Positions 10,457 to 21,157 of a stretch of DNA of 64,000 bases are shown here, piece after piece. Origin of the DNA: Sphingomonadaceae bacterium (GTDB taxonomy: Bacteria > Pseudomonadota > Alphaproteobacteria > Sphingomonadales > Sphingomonadaceae); assembly GCA_025056155.1 (NCBI GenBank), contig JANWWL010000006.1, forward strand, positions 62,001-126,000, given 5' to 3'. Numbering within the stretch: position 1 is the stretch's first letter; every line of letters starts with the position of its first letter. The notes beneath the pieces are model-generated. The model did not search any database. It had not been told where the DNA came from and saw nothing but the letters and a program-made list of their open reading frames with translations. Made by a program: the position numbers and the translations under genes.

Positions 10457-13400
10457 ATGGACCTGCGCAACCTCTCGAGCTGGGCGATCCGCAACCCGGT
10501 GCCGCCCTTGCTCCTGTTCCTGATGCTGACCCTGCTGGGGCTCCTCAGCTTCAGCAGGCTCCCCATCAACCAGATGCCCGACGTCTCGGCCCCCCTCGTG
10601 TCGGTGACGGTCTCCCAGCCCGGCGGCGCGCCCACCGAGCTCGAGACCCAGGTCACGCAGAAGATCGAAGGGGCGGTCGCCAGCATCGGCAACGTGAAAT
10701 CCATCTCCTCGGCGGTGGCCGAGGGGGCCAGCACCACCACGGTCGAGTTCCAGATCGGCACCCCGGTCGACCGCGCCGTGGACGACGTGCGCAACGCCGT
10801 GTCCCGCATCCGCTCGGACCTGCCCGAAGGCATCCTCGAGCCGCAGGTCGAGCGCATCGACATCGAGGGCGGCGCCATCGCCTACGTGGCCGTGAAGTCC
10901 ACCGCCATGACGCTCGAAGAGCTGTCGTGGTTCGTCGACAACACGGTGGCCAAGCGCCTGCTGTCGATCCCGGGGGTGGCCCAGGTGCGGCGCACGGGCG
11001 GCGTCGACCGGGAGCTGCGCGTGGACCTCTACCCCGAGCGGCTCCAGGCGCTGGGCATCACGGCGGCCCAGGTGAACGCGCAGCTGCGCGCGCTCAACGT
11101 CGACCTGCCGGGCGGGCGCGCCGAGGTCGCCGGGGCCGAACAGGCGGTGCGGGTGCTGGGCGGGCGACGGAGTGCGGAGGAGCTGGCGGAGACCCGCATC
11201 GCCCTGCCGGGCGGCCGGTTCGTGCGATTGGGCGACATCGCCTTCGTCCACGACGGCAGCGCCGAGCAGCGCTCGATCGCCCGCCTCGACGGCCGGCAGG
11301 TGACGTCCTTCGGGCTGTTCCGGGCCCGCGGCTCGTCCGACGTCGAGGTCTACCGGCGCATGAACGCCGAGCTCGAGCGGATCCGGGCCGACTATCCGCA
11401 GGTGGAGTTCGTCGAACTCTTCACGTCAACCGACTACACGGAAGAGGAATATCGCAGTGCCCTCACGGCGCTCGTCGAGGGCGCGCTGCTTGCCGTGCTG
11501 GTGGTGTGGCTGTTCCTGCGCGACGTGCGCGCCACCGTGATTTCGGCGCTCGCCATCCCGCTCTCGGCCATTCCGGCCTTCTGGTTCATGGAGCTCATGG
11601 GTTTCACGCTCAACACCGTGAGCCTTCTGGCCTTGAGCCTGGTGGCCGGGATCCTGGTGGACGACGCGATCGTCGAGATCGAGAACATCGTGCGCCACAT
11701 GCGCATGGGCAAGACTCCGTTCCAGGCGGCGCTCGACGCTGCCGACGAGATCGGACTTGCCGTGGTGGCCACGACCTTCGCCATCATCGGCGTCTTCCTG
11801 CCCGTGAGCTTCATGCCCGGCATCTCGGGCCAATACTTCAAGCAGTTTGGCCTGACGGTGTCGGTGGCGGTGTTCCTGAGCCTACTGGTCGCGCGGATGA
11901 TCACCCCGCTCCTGGCGGCCTATTTCCTGAAGCCCCACGGCTACCGACCCCACGCCGAAGGGGCGCTGATGCAGGGGTACCTCAGGTTCTTGCGCTGGTC
12001 GCTCGAGAACCGCTGGAAGACGGTGGTGGCCGGAGCGGTCTCGTTCCTGATCACCGTGGTGCTGTTCGCAAGCGTCCCCCAGACCTTCTCGCCCGACAGC
12101 GACACCGGCACCTCGATCCTCGACGTCGAGCTGCCGCCGGGCGCCACGCTCGAGGAGACCGCGCGCAAGTTGGACGAGGTGCGCGGCTTCCTCGCCGCCC
12201 AGCCCGAGGTGGCGAGCATCTTCGAATCGATCGGTGGGGAGGGCGACGTCCGCCGGGCCACCATGTACATCGACCTCGTGCCCAGGGCCGAGCGGGACGT
12301 GAGCGCAAAGGAATTCGAACGCCGGGTCGGACCGGAGCTCGCGCGCTTCCCCGACGCTCGCTTCGCCTTCCAGTCGTTCGGCCCCGGTGGGGGCGGGCGC
12401 GACATCGTGGTGATGCTGGCCAGCGACGACCCGGCCCTGCTGGACGCAACGGCGCGCAAGGTGGAAGCCGAGATGCGGGCCCTTCCCATCCTGCGCGACG
12501 CCCGCCTGGACGGAGATCTCGAGCGGCCCGAGATCCTGATCCGGCCCCGTTACGACATCGCCGCCCAGCTGGGCGTTTCGGTCGCCGACCTGTCGCGCAC
12601 CGTGCGCATCGCCACCATGGGCGACATCGAACAGAACCTGGCCAAATTCTCCCTGACCGACCGGCAGGTGCCCATCCGGGTGAGCCTCGTCGAGCGGGCC
12701 CGGCGCGACCTGGCGGCCATCGAGAACCTGCCCGTACCCACCGCCGACGGCGGCAGCGTGCCCCTCAAGGTCGTGGCCGACGTGAGTTTCGGCACGGGGC
12801 CGACCGTCATCCGCCGGTACAACCAGAGCCGCCGGGTGACGCTGGTGGCCGACCTCAACGGCGTGGCCTCCGGCACGGCCTATGCCGAGATCAACCGCCT
12901 GCCCACCATGGCCAACCTTCCCGAAGGCGTGCGCCAGGTGAAGTTCGGTGAAACCGAAGTGTTCGAAGAGTTGGTGACGAACTTCGTGATCGCCATCGTT
13001 TCGGGTGTCATCCTGGTCTTCGCCGTCCTCGTGCTCCTCTACCGGCGCGTGCTGCCGCCCTTCGTCAACATGGGTTCGCTGCTCTTGGCACCACTCGGTG
13101 GGATCATCCTCATCATCCTCACGGGCAACGTCATCTCGATGCCCGTCTACATCGGGATCCTGATGCTGCTCGGCATCGTGGCCAAGAACTCGATCCTGCT
13201 CGTCGACTTCGCGATCGAAGAGATGCGCCGGGGCACGCCGCGGGAAGACGCGATCGTCGAGGCCGGGCACAAGCGGGCCCAGCCAATCATCATGACGACG
13301 GTCGCCATGTCGGCTGGCATGCTGCCGGTGGCGCTGGGCCTGCACGGCGATTCGAGCTTCCGCGCGCCCATGGCCATCGTGGTGATCGGCGGGCTCGTGC

Positions 13401-13552
13401 TGTCCACCCTGCTCACGCTCGTCATCGTGCCGGCGGGCTTTACGCTCGCCGACGACCTGGAGCGCTGGCTGGGCCCCCGCCTGGCGCGCTGGCTGGGCAT
13501 GACGGGCCACCACGCCCCCACCCTGCGGGAGACCGCCCAGCCTGCCGAATGA
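10457..13552 (+). CDS. RND family efflux transporter permease (AcrB/MexF-like)
   Basis: 1031 aa; SVSQPGGAPTELETQVTQKIE-type region, LVAGILVDDAIVEIENIVRHM TM motif, GIVAKNSILLVDF. Confidence 0.96.
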   Translation: MDLRNLSSWAIRNPVPPLLLFLMLTLLGLLSFSRLPINQMPDVSAPLVSVTVSQPGGAPTELETQVTQKIEGAVASIGNVKSISSAVAEGASTTTVEFQIGTPVDRAVDDVRNAVSRIRSDLPEGILEPQVERIDIEGGAIAYVAVKSTAMTLEELSWFVDNTVAKRLLSIPGVAQVRRTGGVDRELRVDLYPERLQALGITAAQVNAQLRALNVDLPGGRAEVAGAEQAVRVLGGRRSAEELAETRIALPGGRFVRLGDIAFVHDGSAEQRSIARLDGRQVTSFGLFRARGSSDVEVYRRMNAELERIRADYPQVEFVELFTSTDYTEEEYRSALTALVEGALLAVLVVWLFLRDVRATVISALAIPLSAIPAFWFMELMGFTLNTVSLLALSLVAGILVDDAIVEIENIVRHMRMGKTPFQAALDAADEIGLAVVATTFAIIGVFLPVSFMPGISGQYFKQFGLTVSVAVFLSLLVARMITPLLAAYFLKPHGYRPHAEGALMQGYLRFLRWSLENRWKTVVAGAVSFLITVVLFASVPQTFSPDSDTGTSILDVELPPGATLEETARKLDEVRGFLAAQPEVASIFESIGGEGDVRRATMYIDLVPRAERDVSAKEFERRVGPELARFPDARFAFQSFGPGGGGRDIVVMLASDDPALLDATARKVEAEMRALPILRDARLDGDLERPEILIRPRYDIAAQLGVSVADLSRTVRIATMGDIEQNLAKFSLTDRQVPIRVSLVERARRDLAAIENLPVPTADGGSVPLKVVADVSFGTGPTVIRRYNQSRRVTLVADLNGVASGTAYAEINRLPTMANLPEGVRQVKFGETEVFEELVTNFVIAIVSGVILVFAVLVLLYRRVLPPFVNMGSLLLAPLGGIILIILTGNVISMPVYIGILMLLGIVAKNSILLVDFAIEEMRRGTPREDAIVEAGHKRAQPIIMTTVAMSAGMLPVALGLHGDSSFRAPMAIVVIGGLVLSTLLTLVIVPAGFTLADDLERWLGPRLARWLGMTGHHAPTLRETAQPAE

Positions 13553-13574
13553 CGCCCTGAACGAGCGCGAGCGG

Positions 13575-14783
13575 GTGGCCCGCGCCATGTGGCGGCTGGC
13601 CACCGGTCTTCTGGCGCTCATGGCCATGGTGCTGGCCGCGGCCACCTGGGCCGTGCACGCGGTCCACCCCGGCTTCGCCTGGGTGCAGGCCTTCGCCGAA
13701 GCCGCGTTGGTCGGCGGGCTGGCCGACTGGTTCGCGGTCACGGCGCTCTTCCGCCAGCCGTTGGGCCTGCCCATCCCCCACACCGCCATCATCCCGCGCA
13801 ACAAGGACCGCATCGGTCGGGCGCTCGCCCAGTTCCTCAAGGACAATTTCCTCACGCCCGCGGTCGTGGGCCGCCGCCTGGAACGGCTGGACGCGGCCGG
13901 CCTGCTCGCCCGCCGGCTGACCGCCCCCGCCGCGGGCCGCGGCGGCCTGCGCCGGGGCCTCTTGGCCCTGTTGGAGCAGCTGGCCGCCACGCCGGCCGCC
14001 GACGCGCTGGGCGAGCGCGTGAAGGGGGGGATCGCCCGCCGGCTCGAGCGCATGGACGCAGCAGGGCTTCTGGCCTCGATCCTCGAAGCGGCGATGCGCG
14101 AGGGCCGCCACAGGCCCGTCCTCGACAGCCTCGTGTCCTGGGGGCAGCGCACGCTGGATGCCGAGGAACCCGCGCTGCGCGAGATGATCCGCGCCCGCAC
14201 CAACTGGCTGCTGCGGCTGATTTCGGTCGACGAAAAGCTGGCCGACGAGATCCTGGAGGGTCTGCGCGGCTTCCTTGCGGAAGTGGCCCAGGATCCCACC
14301 CATACGGTGCGCCAGCGGGCCGAGACGGCGCTCGGCCACCTGGTGCGGGACCTGAGGGAAGACCCGGCCACCATCGCGCGGGTCGAGCGGTGGAAGCGCG
14401 ACCTGCTGGCCAACCCCGCCGTCGTCCGCTGGATCGAGGGGCTGTGGGACAGCGCGCGCGAGGCGTTGGCCGACTTCGCGAGCGGCGAGGGGGCCGGCCG
14501 CCTCGGGGCCGACGTCGGCCGCGCGCTGGACGAGGACCCGCAGCTGGCCACCGCCGTCAATCAGCTCGCCCGGCGGGCCATCGCCGGGGTGGTGCGGGAT
14601 CACGGGGATGCGATCGTCGCCCTCGTCTCGGAGACGGTGAAGGGCTGGGACGCCGCGACCGTGACCGCAAAGCTCGAGTCGGCGGTGGCGCGTGACCTGC
14701 AGTACATCCGCCTGAACGGCACCCTGATCGGCGGTTCGATCGGCGTGCTGCTGCACGCCCTGTTCGTCGTGGCGGGGTTCTGA
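13575..14783 (+). CDS. DUF445 domain-containing membrane protein
   Basis: EAALVGGLADWFAVTALFRQPLGLPIPHTAIIPRNKDRIG signature; C-terminal NGTLIGGSIGVLLHAL. GTG start. Confidence 0.9.
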   Translation: MARAMWRLATGLLALMAMVLAAATWAVHAVHPGFAWVQAFAEAALVGGLADWFAVTALFRQPLGLPIPHTAIIPRNKDRIGRALAQFLKDNFLTPAVVGRRLERLDAAGLLARRLTAPAAGRGGLRRGLLALLEQLAATPAADALGERVKGGIARRLERMDAAGLLASILEAAMREGRHRPVLDSLVSWGQRTLDAEEPALREMIRARTNWLLRLISVDEKLADEILEGLRGFLAEVAQDPTHTVRQRAETALGHLVRDLREDPATIARVERWKRDLLANPAVVRWIEGLWDSAREALADFASGEGAGRLGADVGRALDEDPQLATAVNQLARRAIAGVVRDHGDAIVALVSETVKGWDAATVTAKLESAVARDLQYIRLNGTLIGGSIGVLLHALFVVAGF

Positions 14784-14899
14784 AGCAGAACTTAAGGGAA
14801 GCGCGCTGGAAAACCTCTTGCCTCCCAAGGCCGGCCTGCGTTAGGAAGCGTGCGGGAGGTGTGTGGCGAGGCCGGCATCTCCTCCTGTGGCAAGATCCT

Positions 14900-14936
14900 G
14901 CGGCGCGGCCACGGCGTGGCTGCGCCGCCTTTTCTT
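14900..14936 (+). terminator. Rho-independent terminator-like hairpin
   Basis: GCGGCGCGGCCAC-GGC-GTGGCTGCGCCGC (13-bp stem, one G:T pair) followed by CTTTTCTT. Confidence 0.65.
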
Positions 14937-15142
14937 CCCGCCCGGCGCTGCGCCCGGGCCCACTGCCTTGGCATCCGCAATCCCAGGGCCGGCCCGCAGG
15001 GATCGCGGGGTCCGCCTCGCGGCCGGCCGGGCGGGCGGACCTTCGCACCGGCCCAATCGTGCGGAGCCCGGCCGGGCCGACGTTCCGGCCACGCCCACCC
15101 CCTTGGAGCCGGCACGGGCCTGAGAGGGCGTGGAGCGGGGGC

Positions 15143-15913
15143 TTAGACCGCCATCGCACCGCCGTCGACGATCAGCGCCTGACCGGTCGTGAAGGCGCCG
15201 GCGGGCGCGGCCAGGAACACCGCCATGCCCGCGATCTCATCAGGCTGGCCGATCCGCTTGAGGCACGACCCGGCCACTGCCTGCTCCAGGATGGCGGGGT
15301 TTTCCCACAGCGCCCGGGCGAAGTCGGTCTTCACGAGCCCCGGGCAGATGGCGTTCACCCGCACGCCGCGGGGGCCGAACTCGGCGGCGTAGTTGCGCAC
15401 GAGCTGGAGGTCGGCCGCCTTCGAGACATTGTAGGCCCCGATCACCGTCGAGCCGCGGAAAGCCCCGATCGAGGAAACGAGGGTAATCGAGCCTTCCCCC
15501 CGTTCCAGCATCTGAGGGGCCAGAAGGCCGATCAACCAATGGTTCGACACCACGTTGTTCATGAGGATCTTGGTGAACTGCTCGTCGCTGATGCCGGCCA
15601 TCGGCCCGAAATAGGGGTTGGAGGCCGCGTTGCACACGAGCGCCGTCACCTTCCCGAAGCGGTCGAGCGCAAAGCGGGCGAGACGCGCCAGGTCGTCCTT
15701 GGACGAAATGTTGGCGGGACAGGCCACGGCGGCCGCGCGGCCCACGGCGGCGTTGATCTCGGCCACGGCCGCCTCGCAAGCGTCGGCCTTGCGGCTCGAG
15801 ACGACGACGTGGGCCCCGTGTTCGGCCATGCGGTGCGCGATGGCCTTGCCGATCCCCCGGGACGAGCCGGTGACGACCGCAACCTGGCCGGTAAGATCGA
15901 ACAGATTGCCCAT
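15143..15913 (-). CDS. SDR family oxidoreductase
   Basis: VVTGSSRGIGKAIA cofactor motif, YNVSKAA active site, ICPGLVKTDFA. Confidence 0.93.
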   Translation of the reverse strand: MGNLFDLTGQVAVVTGSSRGIGKAIAHRMAEHGAHVVVSSRKADACEAAVAEINAAVGRAAAVACPANISSKDDLARLARFALDRFGKVTALVCNAASNPYFGPMAGISDEQFTKILMNNVVSNHWLIGLLAPQMLERGEGSITLVSSIGAFRGSTVIGAYNVSKAADLQLVRNYAAEFGPRGVRVNAICPGLVKTDFARALWENPAILEQAVAGSCLKRIGQPDEIAGMAVFLAAPAGAFTTGQALIVDGGAMAV

Positions 15914-15978
15914 GGACTGGCCTCCTTCTAGGCCGTCCATGTCGGGCCGCTGAGGCCTCGACAACAGGGGATCGGCGC

Positions 15979-17172
15979 ATGGCCCGGCATTCGGCGGCCT
16001 CCACCGCCTGGCGCGCGACGGCGACCGTCTCGGCCTACTACGCCCTGTTCGGCGCCTTCATCCCCTGGCTCAGCCGTTGGCTGGACGAGGTGGCGGGCTT
16101 CCCGGGCGAGACCATCGGTCTTGCGGTCACGATCGGAACGCTGCTGCGCATCGTCGCCGGCCCGCTGCTCTCGGCCTGGGCCGACGGCCGGGCCGACCGG
16201 CGCACGGCCATCGTCGCCCTCTCGGCGGCGACGGTGCTCGTCCTTGTCCTGATGGGGCCCCGCGCCGGGACGGCCAAGGACTTCCTGCTGGTCGTCGCCC
16301 TGCAGGTCTGCGTCTGGGGCCTGCTCGCCTTTCTCGAGGCCGCGCTCATCCGCCTCACCGGGCGTGGCGGCGGCCCGCCGTATGGCGTGGCTCGAGGCCT
16401 CGCCTCTGCCGCCTTCATCGCCGGGAATTTCGGCGTGGGCGTGCTCGTCGACCGCCTGGGGCCTGGCGCCATCCTGGGCTGGATGATCGCGGCCGCCGTC
16501 GCGATGCTGGCCGGAAGCCTGGCCATGAACCCGGAGCCGCACGCGCGGGGTCCGGCCCAGCCGTTCCTCGCCCGCCTGTCCGAAGGCGTGGGGCTTCTGA
16601 AGGACCCTTTCTTCCTTCCGCTGGCGCTCGCAGCGGGCCTGGTGCAGGGGGCGCATCAGTATTACTATCTGTTTTCGAACCTCATCTGGCGCGAGGCGCC
16701 CGGCCTGTCCGCCACGACGATCGGCGCGCTCCAGGCCTTAGGAGTGGCGGCCGAAGTGCTGTTCCTGATGCTGCTGGCGGAGCGGACCGCGCGCTGGCCA
16801 CCTGCCGTCCTTTTCCTGATGGGCGGGCTTGGGTCGATCGTCCGCTGGGGTGGGCTGGCGCTGGCGCCGGGCCTTCCCCTGTTGGTGCCGCTGCAGCTTC
16901 TGCATGCGGTCACCTTCGCCTTCACGTTCCTGGGCACCATGCGGGGCCTGCAGGAACGGTTCGGCGACGCCCGCGGGGCAACTGCCCAGATGATCTACCA
17001 GAGCCTGGCCAACGCCCCCGCCACGGCCGGCGCCAGCTATCTGGCCGGCCGACTTTACGGGGCAGGGCTCGGAGCGGACGGCTACTGGGTCATGGCGGCC
17101 CTGGCGGCGATCGCGGTGCCGCTCAGTCTGGCCCTGCTGCGCCGCCCTCGGGATCTTCCGGGCCGCCCCTAG
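15979..17172 (+). CDS. MFS transporter (HcaT-like 3-phenylpropionate/nucleoside family)
   Basis: 12-TM-like 397 aa; YYALFGAFIPWLSRWLDEVAGFPGETIGLAV and GAHQYYYLFSNLIWREAPGLSATTIGALQALGVAAEVL. Confidence 0.85.
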   Translation: MARHSAASTAWRATATVSAYYALFGAFIPWLSRWLDEVAGFPGETIGLAVTIGTLLRIVAGPLLSAWADGRADRRTAIVALSAATVLVLVLMGPRAGTAKDFLLVVALQVCVWGLLAFLEAALIRLTGRGGGPPYGVARGLASAAFIAGNFGVGVLVDRLGPGAILGWMIAAAVAMLAGSLAMNPEPHARGPAQPFLARLSEGVGLLKDPFFLPLALAAGLVQGAHQYYYLFSNLIWREAPGLSATTIGALQALGVAAEVLFLMLLAERTARWPPAVLFLMGGLGSIVRWGGLALAPGLPLLVPLQLLHAVTFAFTFLGTMRGLQERFGDARGATAQMIYQSLANAPATAGASYLAGRLYGAGLGADGYWVMAALAAIAVPLSLALLRRPRDLPGRP

Positions 17173-17575
17173 GTCGTCCCTCCTGCCCCTCTTGCCGCCC
17201 GGAGGCCACCCGGCGCAACAACGCGTCGATCCTAGCGCCCTCATCGAAGCTTTGGTCCAGCCGGAAGCGGATTTGGACCGCCCACTTCAGCCGCACGACC
17301 CGCGCCAGTTCGGCCCGGATCCGGCGCGACTGGGCGTTGAGCGCCTCGACCACGGAATCCCGGCCGGCAGGGTCGGCACCCACGGGCATGACGAAGGCCG
17401 TGGCGTGCCGCAGGTCGGGAGAGACGCGGACTTCCGAGATCGAGACGATGTGCCGATCGAGCCGCTCGTCGCGCAGCGTCCCGCGGGCGAGCAGCTCGGC
17501 CAGCGCGTGGCGGATCGCCTCGCCAACGCGCAGCGTGCGCAGCGGCCGGCCTTCGGGATCGGTGGCGCGCTTCAT
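17123..17575 (-). CDS. rbfA: 30S ribosome-binding factor RbfA
   Basis: RVGEAIRHALAELLARGTL, ISEVRVSPDLRHATAFVMPVG, RFRLDQSFDEGARIDALLR; downstream of infB. Confidence 0.95.
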   Translation of the reverse strand: MKRATDPEGRPLRTLRVGEAIRHALAELLARGTLRDERLDRHIVSISEVRVSPDLRHATAFVMPVGADPAGRDSVVEALNAQSRRIRAELARVVRLKWAVQIRFRLDQSFDEGARIDALLRRVASGRQEGQEGRPRGGPEDPEGGAAGPD

Positions 17576-17612
17576 CCCAGGCCCCCCGCCCCCGCGCGAC
17601 CGCGCCCGGCGG

Positions 17613-20414
17613 CTAGAGGCTGCGCATCCGCTCCTCGATCTCGAAGGTCTCGATGACGTCGCCCTCGCGATAATCCTGGAAGTTCTCGAGCGCGATACCG
17701 CATTCGAGCCCCTGGCGCACTTCGGCCACATCGTCCTTGAACCGGCGCAGCGACGCGATGGACCCGTTGTAGATCACCACGTCCTCGCGCAGGACCCGCG
17801 CCTTCAGGTTGCGGCGGATGACCCCTTCGGTCACCAGGCAGCCGGCCGCCTTCCCGAACTTGCCCGCCGGGAACACGGCGCGGATTTCCGCGCGGCCCAC
17901 GACGTTCTCCACGTATTCGGGGCCCAGCTTGCCCGCCATCGCCACCTTGAGCTCATCGAGCAGCTCGTAGATGACGTCGTAGTACTTGATGGGCACGCCG
18001 GCCTGGTGGGCCACTTCGCGCGCCTTCGCGTTGGCCCGCACGTGGAAGCCGATGATGAGCGCCCCCGACGCCCGGGCCAGTGTCACGTCGGATTCCGTGA
18101 TGGCGCCGACGCCCGAGTGCAGCACGCGCACCTTGATCTCGTCGGTCGACAGTTTCTGCACGGCGGCCACGATGGCTTCGACCGAGCCGTGGACGTCGCC
18201 CTTGATGACCACGGGAAACTCGAGCGACTTGGCGGCCTTCATGGCCGACAGCATCGATTCCAGCGTGGCCGGCGCGACGGCGGTGCGTTTGGCGGTCGCC
18301 TGACGCTGGCGATAGCTTGCGATCTCGCGAGCGCGCGATTCGGAATCGACCACCGTCAGCCGGTCGCCCGCCGCCGGCACGCCCGACAGGCCCAGCACCT
18401 CCACTGGGGTTGCGGGCGTCGCGTGGGTCACCACCTGGCCGCGGTCGTTCATGAGCGCGCGCACCTTCCCCCACTCTTGGCCCACCACGAAGATGTCGCC
18501 CTTCTCGAGCGTGCCCCGCGTCACGAGCACGGTGGCGACGGGTCCACGGCCGATGTCGAGACGGGCCTCGATCACCACGCCTTCGGCCGCGCGGTCGGGA
18601 TTGGCCTTGAGCTCCATGATCTCGGCCTGCAGCAGGATCTTCTCGACCAGCTCGTCGAGACCGGTGCGCTTGAGCGCCGAGACCTCCACGTCCAGCACGT
18701 CACCCCCCAGCGCCTCGACCTGGACGTCGTGCTTCAGAAGTTCGGTGCGCACCCGTTGGGCATCGGCCCCCGGCTTGTCCATCTTGTTGATGGCCACGAT
18801 CATCGGCACGCCGGCCGCCTTCACGTGGTTGATGGCCTCCACCGTCTGGGGCATGATGCCGTCGTCGGCGGCCACCACCAGCACCACGATGTCCGTCACC
18901 TGCGCGCCCCGGGCGCGCATTTCGGTGAAGGCCTCGTGGCCGGGCGTGTCGAGGAAGGTGATCCGCGCCCCCGAGGACAAGGTGACCTGATAGGCCCCGA
19001 TGTGCTGGGTGATGCCGCCCGCTTCGCCCGCCGCCACGTCGGTGCCCCGCAACGCATCGAGCAGCGAGGTCTTCCCATGGTCGACGTGGCCCATCACGGT
19101 CACGACCGGCGGGCGTGGCTTCAGGTCTTCCGGCCGGTCGGCTTCGCCCTCGAGGCCCAACTCGACGTCGGCGTCGGAGACGCGGCGGGGGATGTGGCCG
19201 AATTCGGTGACGAGCAGCTCGGCCGTGTCCTGGTCGATGGTGGCCGTGATGGTGGTGGGCATGCCCATCTTGAACAGGGCCTTCACGAGGTCCGCCCCCT
19301 TCTCGGCCATGCGGTTGGCGAGCTCCTGCACCGTGATGGCCTCAGGGATCTGCACCTCGCGCGGCGTCTTCCCGCCCGCCGCGGCGCCGCCGCCATGGGC
19401 GCGCTTCTGCTTCTCCTGGGCCCGGCGGATGGCCGCGATCGAGCGCGCCCGGATGCCGTCGTCGTCGCCCAGCGCGCGGACGATGGTGAGCTTGCCCGAC
19501 TGACGGCGTTCCTCGCCCCGCCCGCGCACCGGTCGCTGGGGCTCGGGAGCACGCCGTCCCGCGGGGCGACCCCCCGCCCGCCGACGGACGGCCTCCTCCT
19601 CCTCGTCCTCGACGGGCAGTTCCTCGACCTCGATCGGTTCGGCGGCCGTCGCCGCCTCTTCCGCCCGGCGGGCGGCCTCGGCCTTCTCCTCCTGGCGGCG
19701 CTTCTCGGCCTCTTCCTTCGCGCGCCGCTCCGACTCTTCGCGGATGCGCGCTTCCTCCAACCGTTGCAGCCGCTCCTGCTCCGTCAGGCGCAGCATCAAC
19801 TGCTGCTTCTCGCGCGGCGACAGCCTGGGGTTCTGGAGCGCCCGGCGCAGCTTGAGGATCTCCTCGGGCACCGCCGGCATGGGCCGCACCTCGGCCGCAA
19901 CGGCCCCCTCCTCCTTAGGCCGAGGACGGGGAACGTCGGCCGGCGCCGGCGCCGCCGCACGGTCCGAACCGTCCGGTGCGGACGGTGGCGCCTCGACCAC
20001 CGGCGCTGGGGCGGCAGCGTCGTGTGCTGGGGTGGGGGTCGGCTCCGCCGGAGGCCGCTCGGGCTCGAGGCGCGGGGCAATCCGTTCGATCGGCCGGTCG
20101 GTGTAGACCGGCCGCGGCGGCGGGGGAGGAACGGGCTTCGCGCGAGCGGCCGGGGCGGACGTCGCCGGGGGGGTGGAGCGGGGGGCGGGCGCCGCTGCCG
20201 GCGCGGCCCGGGCTTCGACCGCCGGTGCCGAGGGGGACGGAGCCGCGGCAGGCTCGGGCTCGCCCGGTCGGCGCAGGATGCGGGTGCGCTTGGTCTCCAC
20301 CAGCACCTTGTGGGTGCGGCCGTGGCTGAAGCTCTGTTTGACCTGGCTCACCTCGGTCCGCTTGAGCCCCAAGGTGGGCCTCAGTCCCAGCTTCGGCTTG
20401 TCGTCGTCGCTCAT
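17613..20414 (-). CDS. infB: Translation initiation factor IF-2
   Basis: [47 protein letters not shown]; 933 aa with IF2_N/assoc region. Confidence 0.98.
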   Translation of the reverse strand: MSDDDKPKLGLRPTLGLKRTEVSQVKQSFSHGRTHKVLVETKRTRILRRPGEPEPAAAPSPSAPAVEARAAPAAAPAPRSTPPATSAPAARAKPVPPPPPRPVYTDRPIERIAPRLEPERPPAEPTPTPAHDAAAPAPVVEAPPSAPDGSDRAAAPAPADVPRPRPKEEGAVAAEVRPMPAVPEEILKLRRALQNPRLSPREKQQLMLRLTEQERLQRLEEARIREESERRAKEEAEKRRQEEKAEAARRAEEAATAAEPIEVEELPVEDEEEEAVRRRAGGRPAGRRAPEPQRPVRGRGEERRQSGKLTIVRALGDDDGIRARSIAAIRRAQEKQKRAHGGGAAAGGKTPREVQIPEAITVQELANRMAEKGADLVKALFKMGMPTTITATIDQDTAELLVTEFGHIPRRVSDADVELGLEGEADRPEDLKPRPPVVTVMGHVDHGKTSLLDALRGTDVAAGEAGGITQHIGAYQVTLSSGARITFLDTPGHEAFTEMRARGAQVTDIVVLVVAADDGIMPQTVEAINHVKAAGVPMIVAINKMDKPGADAQRVRTELLKHDVQVEALGGDVLDVEVSALKRTGLDELVEKILLQAEIMELKANPDRAAEGVVIEARLDIGRGPVATVLVTRGTLEKGDIFVVGQEWGKVRALMNDRGQVVTHATPATPVEVLGLSGVPAAGDRLTVVDSESRAREIASYRQRQATAKRTAVAPATLESMLSAMKAAKSLEFPVVIKGDVHGSVEAIVAAVQKLSTDEIKVRVLHSGVGAITESDVTLARASGALIIGFHVRANAKAREVAHQAGVPIKYYDVIYELLDELKVAMAGKLGPEYVENVVGRAEIRAVFPAGKFGKAAGCLVTEGVIRRNLKARVLREDVVIYNGSIASLRRFKDDVAEVRQGLECGIALENFQDYREGDVIETFEIEERMRSL

Positions 20415-21124
20415 GCCCGTCCTTCGCTCGTCCGCGATGCCGCGCCGCGGGCAGGACCCGCCGCAAGCGCTCGCCCATCGTCCACAAGTCGGAGCCAGCG
20501 CGCCAGTTCCGCGCGAATGCGTCGTGCCGCCCCGGGATCGGCCACGCCGATGTGTACGCTATTGTCACGCCCCAGGGCGTGCGACAAGCGCTCGCGCCCG
20601 GCGGGAATCCGCAGGGCGTCGCCGCCGCCCGACCGCAGGGCCTGCTCGAGCTTGGCCACCCCATCTTCGGCGGCGTCGGCGGCATGCAGCATCAGGATCA
20701 AGCGCCCCGCGCGGGCGGCCCGAGCGATCCGTTCGGCGCCCAGCACCAGCCGACCCGCCCGATGCTCGAGCCCCAGCCGATCGAGCGCGCGGGCGGCCAA
20801 GGCGGCCTCGATGCGCTCCAAGAGGTCTTCCGGCACCTCCGGCGGCGGCGACCGGAAGGCCCGCGCCAGGGCCGCGCGGAGCCGCCCCCGTCTAATCGCC
20901 GCAGCCAGCACGGCGCGGTCGGGCACGACCCAGGCCCCGCGCCCGGGAAGACGGGCCGCTGCGTCGGGCCACACCCGGCCGTCGGGACCCACCACCAGCC
21001 GCACCAGCTCGTGCCGGCCGGCCGTCGCGCCGGTCAGCACGCAACGGCGTTGCGGCCCGGAGGAAGCCCCGGGCGCCGCCGTCAGCCGTGGGACGGGGCC
21101 ATCGTCATGGAGTGCGCCGCGCAC
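20411..21124 (-). CDS. RNA-binding protein YlxR/DUF448 with C-terminal L7Ae-like region
   Basis: Position between nusA and inf[32 protein letters not shown]...[12 protein letters not shown] overlap with infB. Confidence 0.88.
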   Translation of the reverse strand: MRGALHDDGPVPRLTAAPGASSGPQRRCVLTGATAGRHELVRLVVGPDGRVWPDAAARLPGRGAWVVPDRAVLAAAIRRGRLRAALARAFRSPPPEVPEDLLERIEAALAARALDRLGLEHRAGRLVLGAERIARAARAGRLILMLHAADAAEDGVAKLEQALRSGGGDALRIPAGRERLSHALGRDNSVHIGVADPGAARRIRAELARWLRLVDDGRALAAGPARGAASRTSEGRA

Positions 21125-21157
21125 GGGCGCCTCCCCGAAAGGCGAGAAGGGCGGGCA

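Noticed and set aside
9218-11251. 677-aa minus-strand ORF opposite the RND adaptor and pump
   Set aside because: His/Arg/Gly-rich shadow translation of a confident RND operon.
11882-14560. 892-aa minus-strand ORF opposite the RND pump and DUF445 gene
   Set aside because: Shadow ORF caused by GC-rich third positions; sense genes are unambiguous.
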